DNA of 64,000 bases from Paraescarpia echinospica. Lineage: Eukaryota; Annelida; Polychaeta; Sabellida; Siboglinidae. The translations under genes were made by a program, and so were the position numbers. The notes beneath the pieces were generated by a model. It worked only from the letters and a program-made list of their open reading frames with translations. It was not told the origin of the DNA and searched no databases. Every line of letters starts with the position of its first letter. Position 1 is the stretch's first letter. The DNA lies in the NCBI GenBank assembly GCA_020002185.1, contig CM034532.1, forward strand, positions 29,961,619-30,025,618, in the 5' to 3' direction. This document shows, one piece after another, positions 51,561 through 63,945 of this stretch.

Positions 51561-54500
51561 ACAGGGGTGAAGTCAGGTGTAGTATTGTTGAACCCCTCGT
51601 CCTGCTCTTCCTCCCTGTTCCCGGTACACGGGTGGAGTCAGGTGTAGTATTGTTGAACCCCTCGTCCTGTTCTTCCTCCCTGTTCCCGGTACAGGGGTGG
51701 AGTCAAGTGTAGTATCGCTGAACCCCTCGTCCTGTTCTTCCTCCCTGTTACCTGTACAAGGGTGGAGTCAGGTGTACTATTGTTGAACCCCTCATCCTGT
51801 TCTTCCTCCCTATTCCCGGTACAGGGGTGGGGTCAGGTGTAGTATTGTTGAACCACTCGTGCTGTTCTTCCTCCCTGTTCCCGGTACAGGGGTGGAGTCA
51901 GGTGTAGTATTGTTGAACCCCTCGTCCTGTTCTTCCTCCCTGTTCCCGGTACAGGGGTGGGGTTAGGTGTAGTATTGTTGAACCCCTCGTCCTGTTCTTC
52001 CTCCCTGTTCCCGGTACAGGAGAAGGGTCAGGTGTAGTATTGTTGAACCCCTCATCCTGTTCTTCCTCCCTGTTCCCGATACAGGGGTGGAGTCAGGTGT
52101 AGTATTGTTGAACCCCTCGTCCTGTTCTTCCTCCCTGTTCCCGGTACAGGGGTGGAGTCAGGTGTAGTATTGTTGAACCCCTCGTCCTGTTCTTCTTCCC
52201 TCTTCCCGATACAGGGGTGGAGTCAGGGATAGTATTGTTAAACCCCTCGTCCTGTTCTTCCACCCTGTTCCCGGTACAGTGGTGGAGTCAGGTGTAGTAG
52301 TGTTGAACCCCTCGTCCTGTTCTTCCTCCCTGTTCCCAGTACAGGGCTGGAGTCAGGTGTAGTATTGTTGAACCCCTCGTCCTGTTCTTCCTCCCTGTTC
52401 CCTGTACAAGGGTGGAGTCAGGTGTAGTATTGTTGAACCCCTCGTCCTGTTCTTCCTCCCTGTTCCCGGTGCAGGGGTGGAGTCAGGTGTAGTATTGTTG
52501 AACCCCTCGTCCTGTTCTTCCTCGCTGTCGCCGGTACAGGGGTGGAATCAGGTGTAGTATTGTTGAACCCCTCGTCTTGTTCTTCCTCCCTGTTCCCGGT
52601 ACAGGGGTGGAGTCAAGTGTAGTATCGTTGAAGCCCTCGTCCTGTTCTTCCTCTCTGTTCCCGGTACAGGGGTGTAGTCAGGTGTAGTATTGTTGAACCC
52701 CTCGTCCTGTTCTTCCTCGCTGTCGCCGGTACAGGGGTGGAGTCAGGTGTAGTATTGTTGAACCCCTCGTCCTGTTCTTCCTCCCTGTTCCCGGTACAGG
52801 GGTGGAGACAGGTGAAGTATTGTTGAACCCCTCGTCCTGTTCTTCCTCCGTGTTCCCGGTACAGGGGTGGGGTCAAGTGTAGTATCGTTGAACCCCTCGT
52901 CCTGTTCTTCCTCCCAGTTCCCTGTACAAGGGTGGAGTCAGGTGTAGTATTGTTGAACCCCTCGTCCTGTTCTTCCTCCCTGTTCCCGGTACAGGGGTGG
53001 GGTCAGGTGTAGTATTGTTGAACCCCTCGCGCTGTTCTTCCTCCCTGTTCCCGGTACAGGGGTGGAGTCAGATGTAGTATTGTTGAACCCCTTGTCCTGT
53101 TCTTCCTCCCTGTTCCCGGTACAGGGGTGGGGTCAGGTGTAGTATTGTTGAACCCCTCGTCCTGTTCTTCCTCCCTGTTCCCGGTACAGGGGTGGAGTCA
53201 GGTGTAGTATTGTTGAACCCCTCGTCCTGTTCTTCCTCCCTGTTCCCTGTGCAAGGGTGGAGTCATGTGTAGTATTGTTGAACCCATCGTCCTGTTCTTC
53301 CTCCTTGTTCCAGGTACAGGGGTGGGGTCAGGTGTAGTATTGTTGAACCCCTCGTCCTGTTCTTCCTCCCTGTTCCCGGTACAGGGGTGGAGTCAGGTGT
53401 AGTATTGTTCAACCCCTCGTCCTGTTCTTCCTTCCTGTTCCCGGTACAAGGGTGGGGTCAGGTGTAGTATCGTTGAACCCCTCGCGCTATTCTTCCTCCC
53501 TGTTCCCGGTACAGGGATGGAGTCAGGTGTAGTATTGATGAACCCCTCGACCTGTTCTTCCTCCCTGTTCCCGGTACAGGGGTGGGGTCAGGTGTAGTAT
53601 TGTTGAACCCCTCTTCCTGTTCTTCCTCTCTGTTCCCGGTACAGGGGTGGAGTCAGGTGTACTATTGTTGAACCCCTCGTCCTGTTCTTCCTCCCTGTTC
53701 CCAGTACAGGGGTGGAGTCAGGTGTAGTATTACTGAACCCCTCGTCCTGTTCTTCCTCCCTGTTCCCTGTACAAGGGTTGAGTCAGGTTTAGTATTGTTG
53801 AACCCCTCGTCCTGTTCTTCCTCCCTGTTCCCTGTGCAAGGGTGGAGTCAGGTGTAGTATTGTTGAACCCATCGTCCTGTTCTTCCTCCTTGTTCCAGGT
53901 ACAGGGGTGGGGTCAGGTGTAGTATTGTTGAACCCCTCGTCCTGTTCTTCCTCCCTGTTTCCGGTACAGGGGTGGAGTCAGGTGTAGTATTGTTCAACCC
54001 CTCGTCCTGTTCTTCCTCCCTGTTCGCGGTTCAGGGGTGGAGTCAGGTGTAGTATTGTTCAACCCCTCGTCCTGTTCTTCCTCCCTGTTCCCGGTACAAG
54101 GGTGGGGTCAGGTGTAGTATTGTTGAACCCCTTGCGCTGTTCTTCCTCCCTGTTCCCGGTACAGGGGTGGAGTCAGGTGTAGTATTGTTGAACCCCTCGT
54201 CCTGTTCTTCCTCCCTGTTCCCGGTACAGGGGTGGGGTCAGGTGTAGTATTGTTGAACCCCTCTTCCTGTTCTTCCTCCCTGTTCCCGGTACAGGGGTGG
54301 AGTCAGGTGTAGTATTGTTGAACCCCTCGTCCTGTTCTTCCTCCCTGTTCCCGGTACAGGGGTGGAGTCAGGTGTAGTATTGTTGAAACCCTCGTCCTGT
54401 TCTTCCTCCCTGTCGCCGGAACATGGGTGGAGTCAGGTGTAGTATTGTTGAACCCCTCGTCCTGTTCTTCCTCCCTGTTCCCGGTACAAGGGTGGAGTCA

Positions 54501-55649
54501 GGTGTAGTATTGTTGAACACCTCGTCATGTTCTTCCTCCCTGTTCCCGGTACAGGGGTGGAGTCAGGTGTAGTATCGTTGAACCCATCGTCCTGTTCTTC
54601 CTCCCTGTTCCCTGTACCAGGGTGGAGTCAGGTGTAGTATTGTTGAACCCCTCGTCCTGTTCTTCCTCCCTGTTCCCAGTACAGGGGTGGGGTCAGGTTT
54701 AGTATTGTTGAACCCCTCGCGCTGTTCTTCCTCCCTGTTCCCGGTACAGGGGTGGAGTCAGGTGTAGTATTGTTGAACCCCTCGTCCTGTTCTTCCTCCC
54801 TGTTCCCAGTACAGGGGTGGAGTCAGGTGTAGTATTACTGAACCCCTCGTCCTGTTCTTCCTCCCTGTTCCCTGTACAAGGGTTGAGTCAGGTTTAGTAT
54901 TGTTGAACCCCTCGTCTTGTTCTTCCTCCCTGTTCCCGGTACAGGGGTGGAGTCAGGTGTAGTGTTGTTGATCCCCTCGCCCTGTTCTTCCTCCCTGTTC
55001 CCTGTACAGGGGTGGAGTCAGGTGTACTATTGTTGAACCCCTCCTCTTTTTCTTCCTCCCTGTTCCCTGTACAGGGGTGGAGTCAGCTGTAGTATTGTTG
55101 AACCTCTCGTCCTGTTCTTCCTCCCTGTTCCCTGTACAAGGGTGGAGTCAGGTGTAGTATTGTTGAACCCCTCGCCCTGTTCTTCATCCCTGTTCCCTGT
55201 ACAGGGGTGGAGTCAGGTGTAGTATTGTTGAACCCCTCGTCCTGTTCTTCCTCCCTGTTACCTGTACAAGGGTGGAGTCAGGTGTAGTATTGTTGAACCC
55301 CTCGTCCTGTTCTTCCTCCCTGTTCCCGGTACAGGGGTGGAGTCAGGTGTGGTATTGTTGAACCCCTCGCCCTGTTCTTCCTCCCTGTTCCCTGTACAAT
55401 GGTGGAGTCAGGTGTATTATTGTTGAACCCCTCGTCCTGTTCTTCCTCCCTGTTCCCGGTACAGGGGTGGGGTCAGGTGTAGTATTGTTGAACCCCTCGT
55501 CCTGTTCTTCCTCCCTGTTCCCGGTATAGGGGTGGAGTCAGGTGTATTATTGTTGAACCCCTCGTCCTGTTCTTCCTCCCTGTTCCTGTACAAGGGTGGA
55601 GTCATGTGTAGTATTGTTGAACCCCTCGTCCTGTTCTTCCTCCCTGTTC

Positions 55650-58600
55650 CCGGTATAGGGGTGGAGTCATGTGTAGTATTGTTGAACCCCTTCGCCCTGT
55701 TCTTCCTCCCTGTTCCTTGTACAAGGGTGGAGTCAGGTGTAATATTGTTGAACCCCTCGCCCTGTTCTTCCTCCCTGTTCCCTGTACAAGGGTGGAGTCA
55801 TGTGTAGTATTGTTGAACCCCTCGTCCTGTTCTTCCTCCCTGTTCCCGGTGTAGGGGTGGAGTCAGGTGTAGTATTGTTGAACCCCTCGTCCTGTTCTTC
55901 CTCCCTGTTCCCTGTACAGGGATGGAGTCAGGTGTAGTATTTTTGAACCCCTCGTCCTGTTCTTCCTTCCTGTTCCCTGTACAAGGAGTGGAGTCAGGTG
56001 TATTATTGTAGAACCCCTCGCCCTGTTCTTCCTCCCTGTTCCCTGTACAAGGGTGGAGTCAGGTGTAGTATTGTTGAACCCCTCGTCCTGTTCTTCCTCC
56101 CTGTTCCCGGTACAGGGGTGGAGTCAGGTGTAGTATTGTTGAACCCCTCGTCCTGTTCTTCCTCCCTGTTCCCTGTACAGGGGTGGAGTCAGGTGTAGTA
56201 TTGTTGAACCCCTCGTCCTGTTCTTCCTCCCTGTTCCCTGTTCAAGTTTGGAGTCAGGGGTAGTATTGTTGAACCCCTCGCCCTGTTCTTCCTCCCTGTT
56301 CCCTGTGCAGGGGTGGGGTCAGGTGTAGTGTTGTTGATCCCCTCGCCCTGTTCTTCCTCCCTGTTCCCTGTACAGGGGTGGAGTCAGGTGTACTATTGTT
56401 GAACCCCTCCTCCTTTTCTTCCTCACTGTTCCCTGTACAGGGGTGGAGTCAGCTGTAGTATTGTTGAACCTCTCGTCCTGTTCTTCCTCCCTGTTCCCTG
56501 TACAAGGGTGGTGTCAGGTGTAGTATTGTTGAACCCCTCGCCCTGTTCTTCATCCCTGTTCCCTGTACAGGGGTGGAGTCAGGTGTAGTATTGTTGAACC
56601 CCTCGTCCTGTTCTTCCTCCCTGTTACCTGTACAAGGGTGGAGTCAGGTGTAGTATTGTTGAACCCCTCGTCCTGTTCTTCCTCCCTGTTCCCTGTACAA
56701 GGGTGGAGTCAGGTGTAGTATTGTTGAACCCCTCGTCCTGTTCTTCCTCCCTGTTCCCGGTATAGGGGTGGAGTCAGGTGTTGTATTGTTGAACCCCTCG
56801 TCCTGTTCTTCCTCCCTGTTCCCGGTACAGGGGTGGGGTCAGATGTAGTATTGTTGAACCCCTCGTCCTGTTCTTCCTCCCTTTTCCCGGTACAGGGGTG
56901 GGGTCAGGTGTAGTATTGTTGAACCACTCGTCCTGTTCTTCCTCCCTGTTCCCGGTACTGGGGTGGGTGGGGTCAGGTGTAGTATTGTTGAACCCCTCGT
57001 CCTGTTCTTCCTCCCTGTTCCCGGTATAGGGGTGGAGTCATGTGTAGTATTGTTGAACCCCTTCGCCCTGTTCTTCCTCCCTGTTCCTTGTACAAGGGTG
57101 GAGTCAGGTGTAATATTGTTGAACCCCTCGCCCTGTTCTTCCTCCCTGTTCCCTGTACAAGGGTGGAGTCAGGTGTAGTATTGTTGAACCCCTCGTCCTG
57201 TTCTTCCTCCCTGTTCCCGGTATAGGGGTGGGGTCAGGTGTAGTATTGTTGAACCCTGTTCGCCCTGTTCCCTTCCTGTTCCCTGTACAAGGGTGGAGTC
57301 AGGTGTATTATTGTTGAACCCTTCGCCCTGTTCTTCCTCCCTGTTCCCTGTACAAGGGTGGAGTCAGGTGTGCATTGTTGAACCCCTGTCCTGTTCTTCC
57401 TCCCTGTTCCTCATAGGTGGGAGTCAGGTGTTGTATTGTTGAACCCCTCGTCCTCCTCTTTTCCTCCCTGTTCCTGTACAAGGGTGGAGTCAGGTGTATA
57501 TTGTTGAACCCCTCGCCCTGTTCTTCCTCCCTGTTCCCGGTGTAGGGGTGGAGTCAGGTGTAGTATTGTTGAACCCCTCGTCCTGTTCTTCCTCCCTGTT
57601 CCCTGTACAGGGGTGGAGTCAGGTGTAGTATTTTTGAACCCCTCGTCCTGTTCTTCCTTCCTGTTCCCTGTACAAGGGTGGAGTCAGGTGTATTATTGTT
57701 GAACCCCTCGCCCTGTTCTTCCTCCCTGTTCCCTGTACAAGGGTGGAGTCAGGTGTAGTATTGTTGAACCCCTCGTCCTGTTCTTCCTCCCTGTTCCCGG
57801 TATAGGGGTGGAGTCAGGTGTTGTATTGTTGAACCCCTCGTCCTGTTCTTCCTCCCTGTTCCCGGTACAGGGGTGGGTCAGATGTAGTATTGTTGAACCA
57901 CTCGTCCTGTTCTTCCTCCCTGTTCCCGGTACTGGGGTGGGGTCAGGTGTAGTATTGTTGAACCCCTCGTCCTGTTCTTCCTCCCTGTTCCCGGTACAAG
58001 GGTGGGGTCAGGTGTAGTATTGTTGAACACCTCGTCCTGTCTTCCTCCCTGTTCCCGGTACAAGGGTGGAGTCAGGTGTAGTATTGTTAACCCCCTCGTC
58101 CTGTTCTTCCTTCCTGTTCCCGGTACAGGGCTGGAGTCAGGTGTAGTATTGTTGAACCCCTCGTCCTGTTCTTCCTCCCTGTTCCCTGTACAAGGGTGGA
58201 GTCAGGTGTAGTATTGTTGAACCCCTCGTCCTGTTCTTCCTCCCTGTTCCCGGTATAGGGGTGGAGTCAGGTGTTGTATTGTTGAACCCCTCGTCCTGTT
58301 CTTCCTCCCTGTTCCCGGTACAGGGGTGGGGTCAGATGTAGTATTGTTGAACCCCTCGTCCTGTTCTTCCTCCCTTTTCCCGGTACAGGGGTGGGGTCAG
58401 GTGTAGTATTGTTGAACCACTCGTCCTGTTCTTCCTCCCTGTTCCCGGTACTGGGATGGGTGGGGTCAGGTGTAGTATTGTTGAACCCCTCGTCCTGTTC
58501 TTCCTCCCTGTTCCCGGTATAGGGGTGGAGTCATGTGTAGTATTGTTGAACCCCTTCGCCCTGTTCTTCCTCCCTGTTCCTTGTACAAGGGTGGAGTCAG

Positions 58601-59560
58601 GTGTAATATTGTTGAACCCCTCGCCCTGTTCTTCCTCCCTGTTCCCTGTACAAGGGTGGAGTCATGTGTAGTATTGTTGAACCCCTCGTCCTGTTCTTCC
58701 TCCCTGTTCCCGGTGTAGGGGTGGAGTCAGGTGTAGTATTGTTGAACCCCTCGTCCTGTTCTTCCTCCCTGTTCCCTGTACAGGGATGGAGTCAGGTGTA
58801 GTATTTTTGAACCCCTCGTCCTGTTCTTCCTTCCTGTTCCCTGTACAAGGAGTGGAGTCAGGTGTATTATTGTAGAACCCCTCGCCCTGTTCTTCCTCCC
58901 TGTTCCCTGTACAAGGGTGGAGTCAGGTGTAGTATTGTTGAACCCCTCGTCCTGTTCTTCCTCCCTGTTCCCGGTACAGGGGTGGAGTCAGGTGTAGTAT
59001 TGTTGAACCCCTCGTCCTGTTCTTCCTCCCTGTTCCCTGTACAGGGGTGGAGTCAGGTGTAGTATTGTTGAACCCCTCGTCCTGTTCTTCCTCCCTGTTC
59101 CCTGTTCAAGTTTGGAGTCAGGGGTAGTATTGTTGAACCCCTCGCCCTGTTCTTCCTCCCTGTTCCCTGTGCAGGGGTGGGGTCAGGTGTAGTGTTGTTG
59201 ATCCCCTCGCCCTGTTCTTCCTCCCTGTTCCCTGTACAGGGGTGGAGTCAGGTGTACTATTGTTGAACCCCTCCTCCTTTTCTTCCTCACTGTTCCCTGT
59301 ACAGGGGTGGAGTCAGCTGTAGTATTGTTGAACCTCTCGTCCTGTTCTTCCTCCCTGTTCCCTGTACAAGGGTGGTGTCAGGTGTAGTATTGTTGAACCC
59401 CTCGCCCTGTTCTTCATCCCTGTTCCCTGTACAGGGGTGGAGTCAGGTGTAGTATTGTTGAACCCCTCGTCCTGTTCTTCCTCCCTGTTACCTGTACAAG
59501 GGTGGAGTCAGGTGTAGTATTGTTGAACCCCTCGTCCTGTTCTTCCTCCCTGTTCCCGGT
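55650..59560. repeat. Higher-order duplications in the satellite, right half
   Basis: A block of about 1 kb at 55,650-56,690 recurs at 58,514-59,555 with shared rare variants, such as AGGAGTGGAGTCAGGTGTAT and CTCCTCCTTTTCTTCCTCAC. The offset is 2,864 bp, about 44 units. A second overlapping duplication relates 57,040 to 58,533 (1,493 bp, about 23 units), and 54,965 to 56,331 (about 1,366 bp, 21 units). Confidence 0.85.
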
Positions 59561-61404
59561 ACAGGGGTGGAGTCAGGTGTGGTATTGTTGAACCCCTCGC
59601 CCTGTTCTTCCTCCCTGTTCCCTGTAGAATGGTGGAGTCAGGTGTATTATTGTTGAACCCCTCGTCCTGTTCTTCCTCCCTGTTCCCGGTACAGGGGTGG
59701 GGTCAGGTGTAGTATTGTTGAACCCCTCGTCCTGTTCTTCCTCCCTGTTCCCTGTACAAGGGTGGAGTCATGTGTAGTATTGTTGAACCCCTCGTCCTGT
59801 TCTTCCTCCCTGTTCCCGGTATAGGGGTGGAGTCATGTGTAGTATTGTTGAACCCCTCGCCCTGTTCTTCCTCCCTGTTCCTTGTACAAGGGTGGAGTCA
59901 GGTGTAATATTGTTGAACCCTTCGCCCTGTTCTTCCTCCCTGTTCCCTGTACAAGGGTGGAGTCATGTGTAGTATTGTTGAACCCCTCGTCCTGTTCTTC
60001 CTCCCTGTTCCCGGTGTAGGGGTGGAGTCAGGTGTAGTATTGTTGAACCCCTCGTCCTGTTCTTCCTCCCTGTTCCCTGTTCAGGGGTGGAGTCAGGTGT
60101 AGTATTTTTGAACCCCTCGTCCTGTTCTTCCTTCCTGTTCCCTGTACAAGGGTGGAGTCAGGTGTATTATTGTTGAACCCTTCGCCCTGTTCTTCCTCCC
60201 TGTTCCCTGTACAAGGGTGGAGTCAGGTGTATTATTGTTGAACCCTTCGCCCTGTTCTTCCTCCCTGTTCCCTGTACAAGGGTGGAGTCAGGTGTAGTAT
60301 TGTTGAACCCCTCGTCCTGTTCTTCCTCCCTGTTCCCGGTATAGGGGTGGAGTCAGGTGTTGTATTGTTGAACCCCTCGCCCTGTTCTTCCTCCCTGTTC
60401 CTTGTACAAGGGTGGAGTCAGGTGTAATATTGTTGAACCCCTCGCCCTGTTCTTCCTCCCTGTTCCCGGTGTAGGGGTGGAGTCAGGTGTAGTATTGTTG
60501 AACCCCTCGTCCTGTTCTTCCTCCCTGTTCCCTGTACAGGGGTGGAGTCAGGTGTAGTATTTTTGAACCCCTCGTCCTGTTCTTCCTTCCTGTTCCCTGT
60601 ACAAGGGTGGAGTCAGGTGTATTATTGTTGAACCCCTCGCCCTGTTCTTCCTCCCTGTTCCCTGTACAAGGGTGGAGTCAGGTGTAGTATTGTTGAACCC
60701 CTCGTCCTGTTCTTCCTCCCTGTTCCCGGTACAGGGGTGGTGTCAGGTGTAGTATTGTTGAACCCCTCGTCCTGTTCTTCCTCCCTGTTCCCGGTACAGG
60801 GCTGGAGTCAGGTATAGTATTGTTGAACCCCTCATCCTGTTCTTCCTCCCTGTTCCCTGTACAAGGGTGGAGTCAGGTGTAGTATTGTTGAACCCCTCGT
60901 CCTGTTCTTCCTCCCTGTTCCCGGTACAGGGGTGGGGTCAGGTGTAGTATTGTTGAACCCCTCGCGATGTTCTTCCTCCCTGTTCCCGGTACAGGGGTGG
61001 AGTCAGGTGTAGTATTGTTGAAGCCCTCGTCCTGTTCTTCCTCTCTGTTCCCGGTACAGGGGTGTAGTCAGGTGTAGTATTGTTGAACCCCTCGTCCTGT
61101 TCTTCCTCGCTGTCGCCGGTACAGGGGTGGAGTCAGGTGTAGTATTGTTGAACCCCTCGTCCTGTTCTTCCTCCCTGTTCCCTGTACAGGGGTGGAGTCA
61201 GGTGTAGTATTGTTGAACCCCTCGTCCTGTTCTTCTTCTCTGTTCCCTGTACAGGGGTGAAGTCAGGTGTAGTATTGTTGAACCCCTCGTCCTGTTCTTC
61301 CTCCCTGTTCCCTGTACAGGGGTGGGGTCAGGTGTGGTATTGTTGAACCCCTCGTCCTGTTCTTCCTGCCTGTTCCCTGTACATGGGTGGGGTCAAGTAT
61401 GGTA

Positions 61405-61715
61405 TTATTGAACTACTCGTCCTGTGCGTTCTCTCCATAGCTTCCTATCAGCAGCCTTCTCGCTCCATCTTTCGTCCTCACCCGCTCGTCTCATGTCCCT
61501 CCTTACACAATCCTCCCATCTCAGTTGTTGCCTTCCCCTTCTCCCGCGTCCTTGGTGTTGATCCGCCTCTGATCTCTTTGCAAGTTTGCCTGCATTCATC
61601 CTTGCCAAGTGGCCTGCCTATCTCATACGGCTTCTCACTAGTCTTCCTGTTAGGCTGCATTCCATCCCAGCCTCTTTTCTCAGGGTCGGTCATCCTTCTT
61701 CTGTCCACCCTCTAA
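61405..61715 (-). mobile_element. C-terminal fragment of a second LINE ORF2
   Basis: The minus strand encodes GRGRRGRQQLRWEDCVRRDM followed by RRAGEDERWSEKAADRKLWRERTG. This matches the R-x-R-W-x-D-x-V-x-x-D...A-x-D-R-x-x-W-R pattern at the end of many non-LTR retrotransposon ORF2 proteins. Overlapping frames imply a frameshift near 61,600. The satellite begins at its downstream edge. Confidence 0.65.
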
Positions 61716-62985
61716 CAAAAGTACGTGTTGAATGATAGTTTATGGTAGCTTGAGAAGAGTCAGGGCGCGCAGACACCGGTTGACTGTTACCGTCAGACGG
61801 CATAACTTTATTTCGGTGACGGAGTCTGTATTTATATGAACAATTAATTCTACATAACAAATGTTTTGGATAATGCAAATAAATGTCAAATCATTTTAAC
61901 CAATGAAAGATACTTACACGAACAAGTTTATTACTAGACCCTCTGGAATATGTAATTCCGTTTTATTTCTGTCTGTCAATATAATCGAGGTTTAAAGATG
62001 GTTCGAATGTTTTGTAAAGACTTAACAATCTACTGCTACTAGTTGAGTTAGCTTGCGAATCAATTGCATTAAGAAGATACCCGGTAATCACTGTAATTCA
62101 TCACAACGCGAAGTTGTCACTGAATTCAGGCTATCTTTTTAGTCTCGCTTAACAGATTCTCGCATGTCCGAGTAACATAGACAAGAAAGAGAGTCCGGTG
62201 ATAGATGACATAACAATTGACTGTTACGTTTGGAGGCACAGGCGGACCAAAGGGAACTAGGGGCACTTAGGCCTTTGACATTTGGTCACGCTATTCCTGC
62301 GCTAGATGAGCGTGCCTCCTACACTTTTTGAATGTGCCCCCGTAGACGTTCTGAAATGATGAACGTTGCCGTGAAAAATGTCCAAAAGTACCCCCGTAGT
62401 CTTCTGATCCGACAGCGGGACGTCGGAGTGGCGACAGCGGAGTGGATGTGAAGCTCCTGCTGAAAATCTTCAACACCATGCCCTCCCGAGTCTTCCGATA
62501 TTAATATCCAACAGCGTAGCTACAGCTCCCCCCACCCTAAAAGAACTTGGTTCGGTCGCCAAGCTCGCTGTGTATTGAGTTTTTGCGAGTCTCAAGGGGG
62601 TTTTGGATTCCGCTAAACTACCCTATCTGGATCCACCCCTGGTGGCACCACATCAGTTATGCGATTGAGCCTGTCAACTGTAAACTTAAAAAAATATTTT
62701 AATGTGATTTATATTAGTTTTAGATAATGATTATTTGTATAGTTTTACAGAAAAATAAATGCACCGAAAAGCAGTGTTCCGAAAAGCTTAGTAATAGACC
62801 TGTTATACTGTTATATGAGCCTGCGACATAAACGTTATCGTTTCCAATTCAGCTTTATTTTGTGTGTAGCTAGTGTTGTCAATATATTCGGTGTTACGCG
62901 TTGGTTCACACACTAGTATAAACTGGAAAAAAAACGCTCTTGTATAATGTCAATTTAATTTTATAGTTTACCGATTCATGGCACA
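61716..62985. other. Geneless stretch
   Basis: I see no gene. Near 62,620-62,650 a CTGGATCCACCCCTGGTGG string is an inverse counterpart of GGCGGATCCAGGGGGTTGG at 63,171-63,189, perhaps ends of an old element. Confidence 0.45.
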
Positions 62986-62989
62986 AGGT

Positions 62990-63110
62990 ATACAGGAGCG
63001 ATAGAAGGTGGCGCCTCATGGCGGAGTCTAGGTAATTAAGGCTAGGCTCTCTTGTTTGCAACACACGGTGGCGCCGTACATCGGAGCGTGGATAATCGAG
63101 CCTAACAATA
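62990..63110. repeat. Two-copy ~65-bp repeat with GGTGGCGCC cores
   Basis: AGGTGGCGCCTCATGGCGGA (63,007) and CGGTGGCGCCGTACATCGGA (63,066) head two copies that also share TAGGTAATTAAGGCTAG / TGGATAATCGAGCCTAA. The core resembles those at 8,668 and 18,343 and in the first kilobase. Confidence 0.6.
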
Positions 63111-63403
63111 AAGCTGCTTCCCAGGTCAGCTTTTTTGCCAATCACGAATAACTAATTACGAACCCATAGGCGGATCCAGGGGGTTGGGGGAACGTGCCCC
63201 CTAGACCTTATGAATTGGGCGAGCCCGCAGACCATTTATAACAAGTAAAAGGCAGCATAAAACATAGCAGTATAGTTACGAAACATGGGCTCTTGTTTAG
63301 TATCCGAGCCCACCCCAATTTCGTCGATAGAACTACACTGTTGCTTAAATTTGAAAGCTCATTGCGTTAGATCCACCATTCCACATCATCCCAAGCATAT
63401 TTG

Positions 63404-63583
63404 TGTTACGAAAATATTGCGTCTTAGCAAACCTTTGAGGCCAAGAGAGCGACCCGGTTGGCGCCAGTCTGCGCCGCTGCGGCCGTGCGTTACCGCAGTG
63501 AGCGATATAGCAGCGTATGTTGATGCAAACCGGGTCGCTGTTTGGACCTTAAAAGTGCACTAAGTCGCAATATTTTCGTAACA
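63404..63583. mobile_element. Palindromic MITE, 180 bp
   Basis: Terminal inverted repeats TGTTACGAAAATATTGCG (left) and CGCAATATTTTCGTAACA (right), with a second nested inverted pair GCGACCCGGTT / AACCGGGTCGC. The left end has one G/T change. No coding capacity; target duplication not resolved. Confidence 0.75.
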
Positions 63584-63767
63584 TAAATATATGACTAGTA
63601 ACATCCATCCAAAAAATCATTCCAAACGACTTTCCGCTCGGTGATCTCTTATTTATAGAGGTTGACGCGTTGACGCGCTATCCAAAGCGAGGTTTATATG
63701 CAAATACGATTGCGACCTGGCCGTGAATCGCCGTTAGTATCCTCCTGGCGACTAGACACGGACATAC

Positions 63768-63945
63768 TGTAACGAAAATATTTCGCGAAGTAAACGAAAG
63801 TAACGAAGTAAAAAGTATTGTTAAAACTACTTCGTTACAAGTAAAAGTACTTTATTAAAATTGTACTTCGTTACATGCCGATTACTTGAAAAAACTACTT
63901 AAGTATTGTAATGAAGTATATGTACTTCGTTACATGCCACCACTG
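63768..63945. mobile_element. hAT-like element end
   Basis: The right end reads (reverse complement) CAGTGGTGGCATGTAACGAA, matching the CAGTGGTG start common in hAT elements. ACTTCGTTAC or its complement recurs several times within 180 bp, as in hAT subterminal regions. The other end is not recognisable in the window, so it may be a fragment. Confidence 0.5.

Larger units (their letters stand above)
46112..61425. repeat. 15.3-kb satellite array, 65-bp unit
   Basis: The unit contains GTAGTATTGTTGAACCCCTC, GTCCTGTTCTTCCTCCCTGT and TCCCGGTACAGGGGTGGAGT plus CAGGT, in all 65 bp. By length there are about 235 copies. Successive copies differ by a few substitutions. Since 65 is not a multiple of three the frame rotates, so short open frames within it are not genes. 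Indels are rare: for example an extra 8 bp near 46,265, a 22-bp partial unit near 50,415 and a degraded stretch at 57,250-57,480. The centre of the unit varies between CCCGGTACAGGG, CCCTGTACAAGG, CCCTGTACAGGG (a perfect palindrome) and CCCGGTATAGGG. Confidence 0.97.

Noticed and set aside
46043..61400. Numerous short frames of the type VVLLNPSSCSSSLFPVQG
   Set aside because: Translations of the 65-bp satellite in rotating frames; the period is not a multiple of three and no start or domain is conserved.
46112..61425. CRISPR-like array
   Set aside because: Units are head-to-tail without unique spacers and lie in animal DNA; it is a satellite.
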